Shown: piece by piece, positions 1-10,827 of the stretch | Layout of the letters: the number at the start of each line of letters is the position of its first letter | How positions within the stretch are numbered: position 1 is the stretch's first letter | Source: Tupaia tana | Taxonomy: Eukaryota > Chordata > Mammalia > Scandentia > Tupaiidae | Direction of reading: 5' to 3' | Assembly: GCA_026018925.1 (NCBI GenBank) | Contig: JAKSZU010000008.1 | Location: 59,814,027 to 59,878,026 of the forward strand | DNA length: 64,000 bases | Notes under the pieces: model-generated | Database searches by the model: none | Seen by the model: the letters and a program-made list of their open reading frames with translations, nothing else | What the model was told of the DNA's origin: nothing | Made by a program: the position numbers and the translations under genes

Positions 1-225
1 GGTGGTGTGGTAGTTAAGGTGCTAGACTCCCATATGACCAACCATGGTTTCAGTCCTGGACCTGGCAGCTTAAAAATCATTCTGGGAATGGGTGCATGCT
101 TGTCCAAAGTCCCAAGAGAAGAAGGGATTGCACATGGACATCCCTCAGGGAGTGGGGGGTGATTTTTCTCTGTCTCTCTCTGGCAAGTGTACACAAAAAC
201 CTAAAAAATTTTTTTAATTAAAAAA
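1..225 (+). repeat. Family A SINE, cut by window edge
   Basis: The tRNA-like head begins inside the element at base 1 (GGTGGTGTGGTAGTTAAGG). It is followed by a degenerate B box, the GAGAAGAAGGGATTG purine arm, a GGGGGG run and the CT-rich right arm. The CpGs have decayed to TG/CA, so this is an older long-form copy. The true 5' end lies outside the window. Confidence 0.8.
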
Positions 226-397
226 ATAGCTATTGTTATTATGGCAAAAACATAAAAAGAAAAAAAAATTGCCATTGTTACTATGACATCTGAGGTATTA
301 AGCCACACACCATGAATTTAAGAGATATATCAAATACAGGTTATCCTCAAGAAACATACAATATATTAAAGGACTTTTAAAAAAATACTTATTTTGG

Positions 398-663
398 GGG
401 GGGCAGCAGATGGCGTAATGCTTATATCGCTGGACTCCCATATAGTCGATTGCAGTTCGAGTCTTGGACCCAGTGGCTTGAAACTCATGCCCGATGCATG
501 TGCGTGCATGCCCACAATCCCGAGAGGAGACTGGAGAAGAAGGGATTGTGGTATGGGCATCCCCCTTGCACGGTGAATTCTACCTTTCTCGCTATCTCTC
601 TCTGTCTCTGAAACGAGCACATGCACCCTATAGCAAAAACATCTCTTAAAAAAAAAAAAAAAA
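398..663 (+). repeat. Family A SINE (long form)
   Basis: Head with GGCGTAATGC, B box GGTTCGAG-like (here AGTTCGAGTC), the body with the GAGAGGAGA purine arm, then CCTATAGCAAAAAC and an A16 tail. Intermediate age. No clean target-site duplication was seen. Short open frames on both strands here are translated SINE, not genes. Confidence 0.85.
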
Positions 664-2599
664 GGAAAGAAAAACAACTTCTTTTTCTTTCTCTGTATTT
701 CTTTTTCTACTTCTCTTAAATTTCTTTCTTCTTTGAGAGAAGTGAAGTAACATAGGGCTTAATTAAGACCACCAATCTGGGAGCCAGGACACCTGATTAA
801 CTTCACACCTCCATTACTTCTCACCAGCTAGGTGACTTTTAATAAGTAAATGAACTTTGCTAGGACTCAATATTTTCATCAGAAAAGTGTCTTCTTGCAT
901 TATGAGAAATAGTAAGTGTCTTCATGCATGTAGATCACATATAAGAGTAACTGGGTGTTGTAAGCAAGTGAAAGTGGCTACTAATTTCTTCTGTCTTTAT
1001 TAACTGCAAATATGTATATGAAGATTTTAGTGTAGACTTTATTGATTAATTATTCATTAAGTATCATGCTCCTTGTTCTTAATTTAAAATACTTCAGGTT
1101 TAATATTTTACATTGTTTTCTGTTAAATTCATGTAATTTAAAATGATTTTAAACTCCCTATTACTATTAATATTACTCCTACTTTATGAAGTATCACTTT
1201 GTTCAATTGCTTATTACATACTAAAAAATAATTTTATCCTGCAGGTCTTGCTAAGAACAGTTTCTGTTTAGCCTTTTAACTTTTCTGAGTCAGTTTCATT
1301 CTGTTTGTGATTCCTACCGTGTATTAGGCACATTCTCCTGTTTCATTGTTTCCATGAGTTTCATCAGTGAACTGTGAAGATGCTTGATCAGCTTCAGGAC
1401 AAAATTGAGAAGAGTTAAGTTGTATATATTATTTGTAGACACCTGTTGAGTACTTGCTAGTTTTGGGACCTCTGAGTGGAAGAGAGGTACAACATACCCC
1501 ATTTGGATTTATCATGTTTGGCCCTATTTCAAGAGTATAATCAAAAAGTCCCAAGGAAGCACCAAGTTAATCAGTCTTTTCTAGCCTGAAGTTATCATTT
1601 TCTTTCTTTAAGATTGGGCATTTTTTTTTTCTTTTTATGGCATGTGAACATCAACACTTAGTCCATTAATTCTTGGCAGGATGAACCAAGTGTTTAGTCT
1701 GGTCATCAGTTTGTAGACTGTGGATGGGCTAGTACTAATATGTTTCTTTCGAAGACTGAAGACAGTGGACAGTTGAAGGAGAGAGGCTCTATGCAGTCAG
1801 AAGCCTTTCCATATTCCCCAAACAGAAGCTTACTTACTGAGAGCTGCTTTTTTACTTAGCCATTGATACCAGCGATTCTCCATTTATTGCTCAGAATTTC
1901 ATTTCTGACTTGAGCAGAAGCTCTGCTTAATTATAAATGTGTCAGAAGTATTACTAAATTCTAATGCACCTGCATAGTCTCTTTATCATATAAATAATTT
2001 AGGTTAAACTCTCTGGGTTGACCTTCTCACAGAATCATTTGGATTATTACCCAGGACCCCAATTTTCTAGGCCAGTGTTTCACAAAATGCAGTCAGGGGA
2101 TTATTCAACACAGTCCCAGATAAACTGAATCATAAAATCCATAAAATGTTATGCACAGTGATCTTCAAGAGTTTATATAGACATCTGCCAAAAAAATGGA
2201 AATCAATGAGCTTTAATGGTTTTACACTTAATTTGGCAAAACTTAAGAGAAAACGATCTTAGGCAGAACCTCAATATGTCTTTAAAAATCAAAATAATAT
2301 TTATTATATCTTTTAAACATAAAGGAGTTCCCTTTTTCTCTTTTTGCTTGGTATTGCTAAGTTAAAACATGGACGCTACTAAAGAATCTGAAATAATTAA
2401 GCTTCCAATTATATGTTTCATCCAAGTAAACAGTCCTGATAGTTTACTTAGAAAACACTTTATATTCTTCCACCATCAAAGAATGTATGTTATCGAATCA
2501 TTAGTAACTAGAATTAACACAATCTAGTCTCTGTGACTACGGAACAGTTTATGTATGAAAAAATAACTGATGTCCAACTTCTGAACACTCCTTGTATTG
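664..2599. other. Mostly unique AT-rich DNA with MIR and MER5-like relics
   Basis: About 745-965 resembles a MIR core in the plus sense: a gagccaggac / ctgattaacttc head, then tcaccagctaggtgac and tcatcagaaaa. About 2069-2170 weakly resembles MER5 (ccagtgtttcacaaaatgc, then actgaatcataaaa). The rest shows no repeat or gene that I recognise. Confidence 0.4.
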
Positions 2600-2945
2600 A
2601 GTATTCATTAAGCTTTTGATCTCATTCACCTGGAATATGCCTTTTTCCTCCTCTCCTCAACTGACCCCTGTTTCAAGATTCTGCTCAAGGTCTTCTGTGA
2701 TGTTTCTGTATCCTGGAGGGCCCCTATGGCAACAGTAGTTTATACAATTTATTCAGTAATTAATCAAATGCCATTTTGTGACATTTGGTTTTTCGTTGTA
2801 GGTTTATGCTTTTAATCTTATTTTAAATATTTCACATGTTTATCTTACCTCCCTTAACTTGCTGTCTCTTGGTTCCTCTAATAATTCCCACCACAGTGTC
2901 TCAAGCACAGTAGGTACTCAGTAAATGTTTATTGATTTGAGAATT
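2600..2945 (+). repeat. L2 LINE 3' end relic
   Basis: The order of motifs matches the L2 3' UTR: attctgctcaaggtcttctgtgatg, then a T-rich stretch, then ctcaagcacagtaggtactcagtaaatgttt just before the end. Divergence is high, as expected for L2, and no coding frame remains. Confidence 0.7.
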
Positions 2946-5900
2946 ATTCAGTGCTAGTTAGTTAAGGAAAAAGAAAAAAAAAATTATGTCCTAGAAGACT
3001 TGAAGAGAGGCAGAGATAGAGTTTAAAGATCATTGAGTTAGAATTGCTATTTTAACAATCTTTTATATCTAGCGTGACTACCCACAAAATAGTAGAATTA
3101 AAGGGCTGCATTTCTCCCCCACTGCCAAAGCTTCAGAAATATAGGCACTCAGAAAGGGTATTTGTATTAATGCATTTATTATCTATTTGCATATGTGCAA
3201 ATATGTGTTTTGTATGTTCATGTGTATTTATGCACACATACTGACGAATATTATATACACACACATACACATGTGCAGACACTCTAGTGTTCAATGGTTG
3301 GAAGAGAATATAATCAACTCTTCTTTAATTTTGCAGCTTAGATTGGAAAAGTTCCAAAGCACTTACAGGCTTCTGCTGCCTTAAACAGGCTACTCTGCCA
3401 TATGGCAGTTTTACTGCTGCAGTGGTTTAGTTGTAATTGATTTATATTAGATTATGACATACTTGATAGTCCATTAACAAAGTGACTAGGCGAGGTTCTT
3501 GACTACTGGATATGCTCCTGTATAAAATTTAAGATTTTTATTTTTGGTTTTTAATTTCAGTCTCTGTTTCTGTCTTTCTTTGCTTCTGTGTTTTTATTTG
3601 AAACTTCTACACCAGGGGGAATTGTTATACAATCAGTGTATATTAGTCACTTTGCTTTAAGGTGAACCAAATATTACGTTGACAGTCTTTGGTCTTCAAC
3701 TCAGCATTACGTGACAAGTAATTTTCAGTGACCCATGTTGACAATGGTCAGGCAGAGTATAAATCTGCTCTAAATTAAGTAACTGAATTTCAACCAGTGG
3801 TTTAAAGTGCTGTTAACATTTTAACTAAGATGCTAATAATAAACAAATAAGAAGATTTGTGATTTTACTCTTTTTTTTCTTTCTCTATGTTTTCATAAGG
3901 TCGTTAAGTAAAAAAAAAAAAAAAGACTAAGAAGCAACAGCCATAAAAACCATCACCCCTTAAATATTAAAAAAATAAGAATCATAATAATGAGGATACT
4001 ATGGAGAATTTACATCTTTTATCTTATCTAATTTTATATCTAATCATTAACTATCATCCAACAGGCAATATACAATTGCATAATAATTTGCAAACCTACT
4101 AGGTAAATATTTTCTTTCAATTCAAGCATCACAAAGAGCATTAGCTTCCTTTTTTATTTTGCCACAGCTCCTACAGCCTATTTATTGCCCTTAGGGAAAG
4201 CCACTTCCTGAGCCTTCCAGGGCTTGTCAAAAGTACCTAATTCTGTGATTTAGTAGTGTGTACCAATTCCGTCAAAATAAAAGAACATCCATATAAGCAA
4301 ATAAAATGTGGATTTAATACAAGTTTCTGATTTATTGAAAAACATTGGCTAAAAGTACTTCATTTCTTTTACTGCTGCAATAAAGAGATTTTACAGTTAG
4401 TAACATATAACTTAGAGGAGTGACAAATTTGGTACTTAAAAAATATTTAGGTTAAAAACAACCCTGTCACTTCTACTAAGTCATTTTTAGAGCGTAATCA
4501 TTTTAATTCTTCCCTCTCTCTAATTTTATAACCAGGAGACAACCTTTCCAAGGAAAATCCCTAACCTCTTGTAAAGAACCTTTCTACTTCTTATTGTTAA
4601 GACTCTCAACCAATGATTAGTTTGAAGTTATGTTTGACCTAGAAATTAGGAAACACTTTGGTGCTTCCTCTTGGTACCCTGTGCACATAAATAAATGTCA
4701 TCAATTCTAAACAGCTTGAATGTTCAAGTTTAACATAAAACCTTTGATTGTTAGCAGAGATCAAGTGTTTGAACTGCTTAGTGCAGTGATTTGCTGAGGA
4801 AATGTTAAGTGTCCAGTCACAAAGCTACAGCCAAAGAAAATTTGCAAGTGCCAAAAGATTTAAGCTGAGGAAGAAACTGGCCTGGATTTAAGATAATTTT
4901 GGACGTGCACAGTTACAAATTTCAGTGTGAATCTGAAAAGCCCTTTTAACATTGTCTCTAGAAGTCATTAATGAACAGTTTTTTATGTGAATGAATAAGG
5001 GGTGAAAACAAAATATTTCAGCCACTGTTAGCTTCTAATAACAGATTTTTAAACCAGTTTGCTTGTTGGCTTAGAGAATGGTTTTTTGTCTTGCAAAGGA
5101 ACTTTCAATTTCCATATTTAATTTTGAGATTCATTTCAAATAAATCTGGGATTTCCAAAAGTGCACCTTCAAAGGACAAATCAAGAAAGTACTGCTGAAA
5201 ATGAGACATAGAGTATAAATATGTACGTAGCTTTAAAAATAAGAGAGAGCTACAGAGTAAGCATTTCATGGAATAGCTCTGGTGATCTTGATTTTTTGAA
5301 ACCTCTGAAAGATTTTGATGTCTACCTGAGTCATATCACAAAGCATTTGTCCTAGGTGTTTATTTTGGCTAATGCCGTGTACCGCTATTTTGGAGGGCAC
5401 ATATGACTTTTAGTTGCTCTTTGGAGTCTTTTGATTCCCTTCCATCACTCTCTGTAATCACCTAGAGAATGTCCTCTCTCAAAGCATTTCCATTCTCGAG
5501 GTCGGCATCTTGGGCAGTTTTCAGTTTTCTCCTGACTGGAAGTGCTGTGGGATGGGAACTGTGTCTCTTTTGCTTCCCGTATTATTAGTGGTGATTAGCC
5601 TAATAGGTGATTAATTTTTATTAAGTGAATGTAGAACTTAATTTATTGCTTTTTTTTTTTTTTTGCATGTAAAAATGTCTTCTGTTAAGTGATCACACTC
5701 ACAAAGTGATTTGGATGGAGAGGGGGATGGCAGATGGGAAAATAGGGATAGGGCTAAGGATGGGAGTGGTCACTATAATCACTATAGCTTTCAAGTGTGA
5801 GTCCCTATCCCGGCACAAGGGCTCCTCTTTCTATTTTTATTTCTTTATTGGAAGAGAAATAGAATACCTTCAAAAGAATCTTGTGCCACAATCTCCCCCC

Positions 5901-6208
5901 AACCCCTCCCTACCAGCCTTCCTACTCAGGATCTCAGACAGTCCTCTCCTCTTCCCTTCCCACACACACACCGTGCACAGGCCATCCCTGGGAACTGAAA
6001 CTCAGCCTTCTGTATGGATTCAGCCTTGCAGAGCAGGCTGCTTCCTTTGCACCTGAACTTGTTTCATGAAGTATTTTGTAAGTCAGTTAGGAACTGAAGA
6101 TGGTGTGAATACATGCAAGCTCTTCTTTTTTGATTTGTTCTCACAGCTATGCAGGTGTGCTGTATACACAGAAAAACTGAACATTACACTGTAATAAAAA
6201 CATAACTC
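2946..6208. other. Unique AT-rich DNA, one possible L2 tail
   Basis: No SINE occurs in this 3.2 kb. About 5540-5640 (gggaactgtgtctcttttgcttcc ... attaagtgaatg) resembles an L2/MIR 3' end, weakly. Small TG/CA runs lie near 3240-3275. The open frames at 5706-6069 have no recognisable domain, and I see no exon. Confidence 0.35.
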
Positions 6209-6478
6209 GGGACCAGCAGTTGGCATAATGGCTATGTTGCTGGACTCCCATGTAGTCCACCGCGGTTTGTGTCCCAGACCCAGTGGCTTAAACTCATGTC
6301 GGGCACGTGTGTGTGCATGCCCAAGATCCTGAGAGGAGAATGGTGGAGAAGGGGTTGTGGTGTGGCCAATCCCTCTTGGGGGGCCATTTTTTGCTTTCTG
6401 TCTCTCTGTCTCTTTCTGTGTTTCTGGTGAGCACATACGCCCTATAGCAAAAACCTCTCAAAAAAACAAACAAAAGAA
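6209..6478 (+). repeat. Family A SINE (long form)
   Basis: Head GGGACCAGCAGTTGGCATAATGG, body with GGGCACGTGTGTGTGCATGCC left arm and GGGGGG centre, right arm ending CCTATAGCAAAAACCTCTC and an A-rich tail. Moderately diverged. Confidence 0.88.
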
Positions 6479-6632
6479 AACATGTGACATACAAACACTG
6501 AAGGTTTTTTTTTTGACAAAATATATATGCAAGTAGTAGAATTTTTTTAGTACATTTTAAGAGAATTTAGGAAATAGACTAACTTGCATTAATATTGAAC
6601 CAAAGTGAAACAATTTCAGTTAGCTGAAATAT

Positions 6633-6670
6633 TATATATATATATGTAATATATATAAGATATATATCTT
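6633..6670. repeat. TA-rich palindromic microsatellite
   Basis: Alternating TA with interruptions (gtaatatatataagatatatatc). It can fold back on itself. Confidence 0.8.
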
Positions 6671-6798
6671 TTTTTTCTGAAATATTATTTCTACTAACTA
6701 TCATGTGGGTAGAGAATTAAAGATTGTATACCATAAATTTTACCTGATGAAGTGTATTTTGTGAGTAGGGGAAGTAAAATATTTGTATAGAAGAATAC

Positions 6799-7042
6799 TT
6801 TTTTTTTTTACGTTTTTGGGTGTGTGTATTCACCAGAGAGACAGAGAGAGAGGGAGGGAAAGTAAGAAATCACCTCCCAGGGGGATGGCCACGCTACAAT
6901 CCCTTTTCCTCTATTCTCCTCTCAGGATTTTGCGCAAGCACACATGCACCCAACGTGATTTTCTAGCAGCTGGGTTGAACTCCAACTATGTCAACAATGT
7001 GGGTGTCTACCATCTTACCACTGTGCCAACTGCTGGTTTATT
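6799..7042 (-). repeat. Family A SINE, old, first of three in a row
   Basis: Read on the minus strand. The tail is a T11 run on the plus strand, followed by the pyrimidine arm (as gagagacagagag), cctcccaggggga, and the head complement ccactgtgccaactgctgg at the right end. CpGs are lost. Confidence 0.8.
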
Positions 7043-7058
7043 GACTGAGATATATATG

Positions 7059-7089
7059 TATGTATATGTATACAGTATACATATACATA
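7059..7089. repeat. Perfect 15-bp inverted repeat, 1-nt spacer
   Basis: TATGTATATGTATAC (7059-7073), A, GTATACATATACATA (7075-7089). It lies in the TA/CA tract that forms the degenerated tail of the next minus-strand SINE. Confidence 0.85.
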
Positions 7090-7127
7090 TACATATATAT
7101 ATATACACACACACATATATACATACA

Positions 7128-7153
7128 TATGCCTTAAGATGCATGTGCTTGAC

Positions 7154-7184
<31 letters not shown>

Positions 7185-7366
7185 TGGAAAGTGAGAATCC
7201 ATGTCCCAAGGAGATGCCCATGCCGCAATCCCTTCTCCGTTCTCCCGGGATCTTGAGCATGCATGGACACATGCCTGTGAGTTTCAAGCCACCGGGTCCA
7301 GGACTTGTACCACCTTTGGCTATTTGGGAGTCCAGCAACATAACCACTATGCCATCTGCTGGTCCC
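7128..7366 (-). repeat. Family A SINE, second of three in a row
   Basis: Its right-arm (GA)n has expanded at 7155-7179. The head complement tatgccatctgctggtcccc ends it. The A tail has become a TA/CA microsatellite (about 7050-7125). Confidence 0.82.
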
Positions 7367-7384
7367 CAATTATTATTACTTCTT

Positions 7385-7626
7385 TATTGATAGTGGATAC
7401 ATGTATTCACTAGGAGACAGAGAAAGGGAGAAATGACCATCCCCCTGCCCCACTACCATCTTAGTACCTAGTCACACTGCAATCCCTTCTCCATTTCTCC
7501 CTCCTTTGGGGATTTTAAGCATCCACACACATAGGCCTAGCGTGTTTTTCAAACTGCCAGGGTTGGAATCAGACCATGCAGCCAGCCACGTGGGATCTTT
7601 CAACCATCAGGCCACTGGACAGCTTC
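7385..7626 (-). repeat. Family A SINE, oldest of three in a row
   Basis: Recognisable by cactaggagacagagaaaggg, the ctgcaatcccttctcc block, ccacgtgggatc and caggccactggacagc. It is highly diverged from the other two. Confidence 0.65.
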
Positions 7627-7971
7627 CAAATGATTTTCTAAAAATTTCTCATAAGTCATGGTAGTTAATGATTATGAAAGGATAGTATGACAGTTTGTGT
7701 GCATTTATGTTAGGTAATGGATCTTGTGTTCTACCAGTAGAAACTTAAATCCAAATAATTCACATGCCTTTCTCAAGGTTATATAAATAGGTAGTGCTAT
7801 AATCTTTGCCTAGAAACTGGGTCTGTAATTTTAAGGTCTTCTATCCATATCACTTCCACTCTTTGAGTTTTTATACTTCTGCATCACTCAGAAATAAGGG
7901 TTACATTCATCAGTTCTTCCTTAATGCACAGGGTGTTTAATTCAATGATGATAATTGTTTAATTTTAGCTC

Positions 7972-8130
7972 CAGAGTTCGAGATCAAGGTATCAGCAATA
8001 TTGGGTTTCTGACGAGGGTTCTCTTTCTGATTGCGGACAGCTGCCTTCTCCTGGTGTCCTCACCTAGTCTCCCCTGTCCTTTCACCTGGAATGTACAAAC
8101 TCCCACTCTATCTTCCTTTCTTAAATGAGT
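7972..8130 (-). mobile_element. MaLR LTR fragment
   Basis: The antisense MST/MLT-type LTR signature is visible: gagatcaaggt..cagcaat..gggtttctgacgagggttctctttctg and cagctgccttctcctggtgtcctcac. The ends are truncated and there is no internal retroviral sequence. Confidence 0.65.
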
Positions 8131-8342
8131 ACTAGACATTAGTGGGACACAGATATGATTTATTATTTGTTGATGAGGACGTGTATAGTATTTTCAACTG
8201 GGCTGGATTGAGGTATATATCATGCTGGGTAAAGTCTCTTTACCGTCTAAGTCATGTATAGTGATTAAATGTTAAATAATAATTTTAAAAATAAATAAAA
8301 AAATAAAAGAAAAAGAAAAAAAAATAAAAGAATACAAATCTC

Positions 8343-8438
8343 AGGGCCAACAGGTGGTGTGATGGTTAAGGTGCTGGACTCCCACATGGCTGACCACAGT
8401 TTGAGTCCTGGACCTGGCTGCTTGTATATTACGCTGAC

Positions 8439-8480
<42 letters not shown>

Positions 8481-8585
8481 TGTGTATGTGTGTGTGTGTG
8501 TGTGTGTGTGTACCCAAAATACCTAGAAGGAATGGAGAAGAAAGGATTGTGGTGTGGCCATCTCTCTGGAAACTCTGATCCAAAT
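8343..8585 (+). repeat. Family A SINE with (TG)n expansion inside
   Basis: Head GGGCCAACAGGTGGTGTGATGG and B-box decay GTTTGAGTCC. The left arm (normally GCGTGTGCGTGCGTGCC) has been replaced by a 70-bp TG tract at 8442-8511, so the alternating arm seeded a microsatellite. The purine arm follows. Confidence 0.82.
8442..8511. repeat. (TG)n microsatellite
   Basis: Thirty-five TG units with two TA interruptions, within the left arm of the SINE at 8343-8585. Confidence 0.95.
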
Positions 8586-9295
8586 TTGCAAAGTAACAAT
8601 GAGTTATTCTACTGCATTGTTTTCCTAGTTAGGTATCTTCCATTTAAATGCTGTTGACTATGGAAACTAAAGTTCAGATACCTCAGTTCAGGGTCAGCAC
8701 CCTGAACCTGTACTTCCTCGAAATGTGGTTTTGGAGAATTGCTTTAATTTCTCTTGTGTAATGTTTCCTCCTTTAGAACATCAAATATCAGTTGAACACT
8801 GATTTGAAGATTGAATGCCAATGTATATTGAACTTCCTATGGAAACCTTACCATACAATGCTATGCAGTTGTTTCAAACATAAGTTTCTTCTTGTCCAAC
8901 CTAATTTATAAGAATGGAATGTGCTGATAGAACTCATTGTCTTCTTTCCTCATGATTTGTTGAGAATCTACCCATACATGTCAAAGACAGGGATAGCTAA
9001 AATAATATGTCTCCTAATGATCCTGATTCCTTATGGGGATTATCTGGATGGGCTGGGAACAGGGATTGGTTATTCCCCCTTGCGCTAGGTTGTCAGGAAA
9101 GCCATGATGTATTTTTCTGTTTTTGTATGCAAAAACTGTGTCATGACTTTCCAGACAACTCAACAGTTTGAGGATTCTGGATGATGTAGAACTTTGTGTT
9201 TCATGAGGTGGGAGTTAAATAAGTCTCTTAGAATTGGCAGGTACTTTAGACACCAAGTCAAAGTCAACTGAGATTCCTAGGCCTCATGACAGTAA
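8586..9295. other. Unique DNA, short hairpin, one MITE
   Basis: Contains TTCAGGGT-cagc-ACCCTGAA (8687-8706) and the mariner-like palindrome at 9086-9165. Nothing else is recognised. Confidence 0.4.
9086..9165. mobile_element. Mariner-like palindromic MITE, copy 1
   Basis: About 80 bp with terminal inverted repeats: left TAGGTTGTCAGGAAAGCCAT, right (complement) TTGAGTTGTCTGGAAAGTCA. The arms continue to the centre as ATGATGTATTTTT and GACACAGTTTTT. Non-coding. The TTRGGTTG-type start, TA-rich flanks and 80-bp size resemble MADE1-type mariner derivatives, but the sequence itself is different. Confidence 0.65.
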
Positions 9296-9312
9296 CTTTT
9301 AATTTTTATTTT

Positions 9313-9317
<5 letters not shown>

Positions 9318-9371
<54 letters not shown>
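9318..9371. repeat. T54 homopolymer
   Basis: An uninterrupted run of 54 T within the 3' end of the outer SINE. Its length is likely unstable and prone to assembly or sequencing error. Confidence 0.95.
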
Positions 9372-9374
<3 letters not shown>

Positions 9375-9522
9375 ATAGGGTGCGTGCGCTCGCCAGTCAG
9401 ACAGAGACAAAGAGACAGAAAGCTAGAAATCACCCCCCAGGGGGGATGGCCACCCCGCAATCCCTTCTCCTCTGTTCTCCTCTCGGGATCTTGGGCACGC
9501 ACGCACACGCGCCCGGTGTGAG

Positions 9523-9805
9523 TTTTTTTTTTTTTTTTTTTTTTTCTTTTTTTGGAGAGGTTTTTTTCGCTATAGGGCGCGTGCGCTCGCCAGACAGAGA
9601 GAGACATAGAGACAGAAAGCGAGAAATCACCCCCCAGGGGGGATGGTCACGCCGCAATCCCTTCTCCTCCATTCTCCTCTCGGGATCTTGGGCACGCACG
9701 CACACGCGCCCGGCGTGAGTTGTAAGCCACCGGGTTCGAGACGCGAACCGCGGTCGACTACGTGGGAGTCCAGCGACATAGCCATTACACTAACTGCTGG
9801 TTCCC
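9523..9805 (-). repeat. Young family A SINE nested in another
   Basis: A full-length insertion with its own poly-T tail (9523-9545). It is flanked by a perfect 14-bp duplication GCGCCCGGTGTGAG at 9509-9522 and 9806-9819, which belongs to the host SINE's body. Head complement ends in ACTAACTGCTGGTTCCC. Confidence 0.95.
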
Positions 9806-9914
9806 GCGCCCGGTGTGAGTTTTAAGCCACCGGGTCCAGGACGCCAACCGCGGTCGACTATGTGGGAGTCCAGCGACATAGCCATTACACTAACTGCTGG
9901 TCCCTTTTAATTTT

Positions 9915-10585
9915 GTAGGTGTAGGATGGGGTCTGGGAAGCTACATTTTTCATATGCTGGCTCAGTGATTCCAACAACCACCAGCTTGAGTGTGAGAAGA
10001 ATGGCCTTAGAAGATATAAACTTCAAATTTCTGATCAGCTTTGTTATACTACCCTACCAAAGCTACCCTTCTGTGTAAGGTTTTCTGGGAGCTCAACCGA
10101 AGTATCCTCAGTTTTTCCCCTAAAATACTTTACTGAGGATAAAGAAGCAACCAGAAATAATACATACACCCTTTTATCTCTTTTTTGGTTGTTCATAGTT
10201 ATACAATATAGGTCTAAAAAATATGAAAGTATAGCTTTCTATTCATTTAGTATTGTTCTTGAAGACATATACAATCTTAAGCTTTATATGATGTTTTTAG
10301 CTGACCTGATAATGGTGAAGTCTCTAATTTGTCTTACTGTGAAGTTTTTACATTGACCTGATTTTAGGATATTCAGACTGATACATATTGAAGCTTTCTC
10401 ATTGTGAGAAAATAACAAAGGGCAAGGGCAGGTGTTGTTTTTTATTTTCTTTCTTACTATATTTCAGAGCTGGGGAAAATAGGTATTCATACTTTTTTTA
10501 AAAACTGTTACTGTTGATATCTTCAATACATTTTTTTTTACCATAAATCTTTTTTCTTATTTTTAAAATTAATTTGTTTTTAGTT
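9915..10585. other. Unique AT-rich DNA
   Basis: No repeat, open frame or RNA gene is recognised in this stretch. Confidence 0.35.
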
Positions 10586-10693
10586 TTCCAATAAAGTGCA
10601 TGCCCTTGCCAGAGAGAGAGAGTAACGAAAGTTAGAAATCATCCCTCAGGGGGGATGTCACACCAGAATTCCATTCCCCTCTCTGGATTTTGT

Positions 10694-10731
<38 letters not shown>

Positions 10732-10827
10732 CTGGCATGATTTTCAAGCTACTGGATCTGAGGCTCAAATGGTCAGTTGGCCATGTGGGATCCAGCAGCT
10801 TTAATCTCCAAGCCACCCGCTGGCCCT
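10586..10827 (-). repeat. Family A SINE with (CA)n expansion
   Basis: Visible landmarks are ccttgccagagagagag, ccctcaggggggatg and the head complement ccacccgctggccc. The left arm has expanded to (AC)17 at 10696-10730, the same arm that expanded in the copy at 8343. Confidence 0.82.

Larger units (their letters stand above)
9307..9903 (-). repeat. Young family A SINE, split by a nested copy
   Basis: The outer element comprises 9307-9522 and 9806-9903, both minus. Target-site duplication CTTTTAATTTT at 9296-9306 and 9904-9914. CpG-rich and little diverged. The T54 run at 9318-9371 is an expansion inside its 3' GGTTTTTGC motif. Confidence 0.92.

Noticed and set aside
366-677. Overlapping open frames on both strands (and many like them, for example 9299-9825, 14277-14671, 39228-39660, 49388-49658)
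   Set aside because: They translate family A SINEs. The recurrent peptides (such as those with PRSREENGGEG or SLDSHVVDRGSSPGPGG) are repeat shadows, not proteins.
7972-8130. A complete endogenous retrovirus
   Set aside because: Only an LTR fragment of MaLR type; no gag, pol, env or second LTR nearby.
8442-8511. CRISPR-like or designed repeat
   Set aside because: A plain TG microsatellite within a SINE arm; no spacers.
8687-8706. TTCAGGGT-cagc-ACCCTGAA as a microRNA precursor
   Set aside because: The stem (about 11 bp with a bulge) is far too short for a pre-miRNA.
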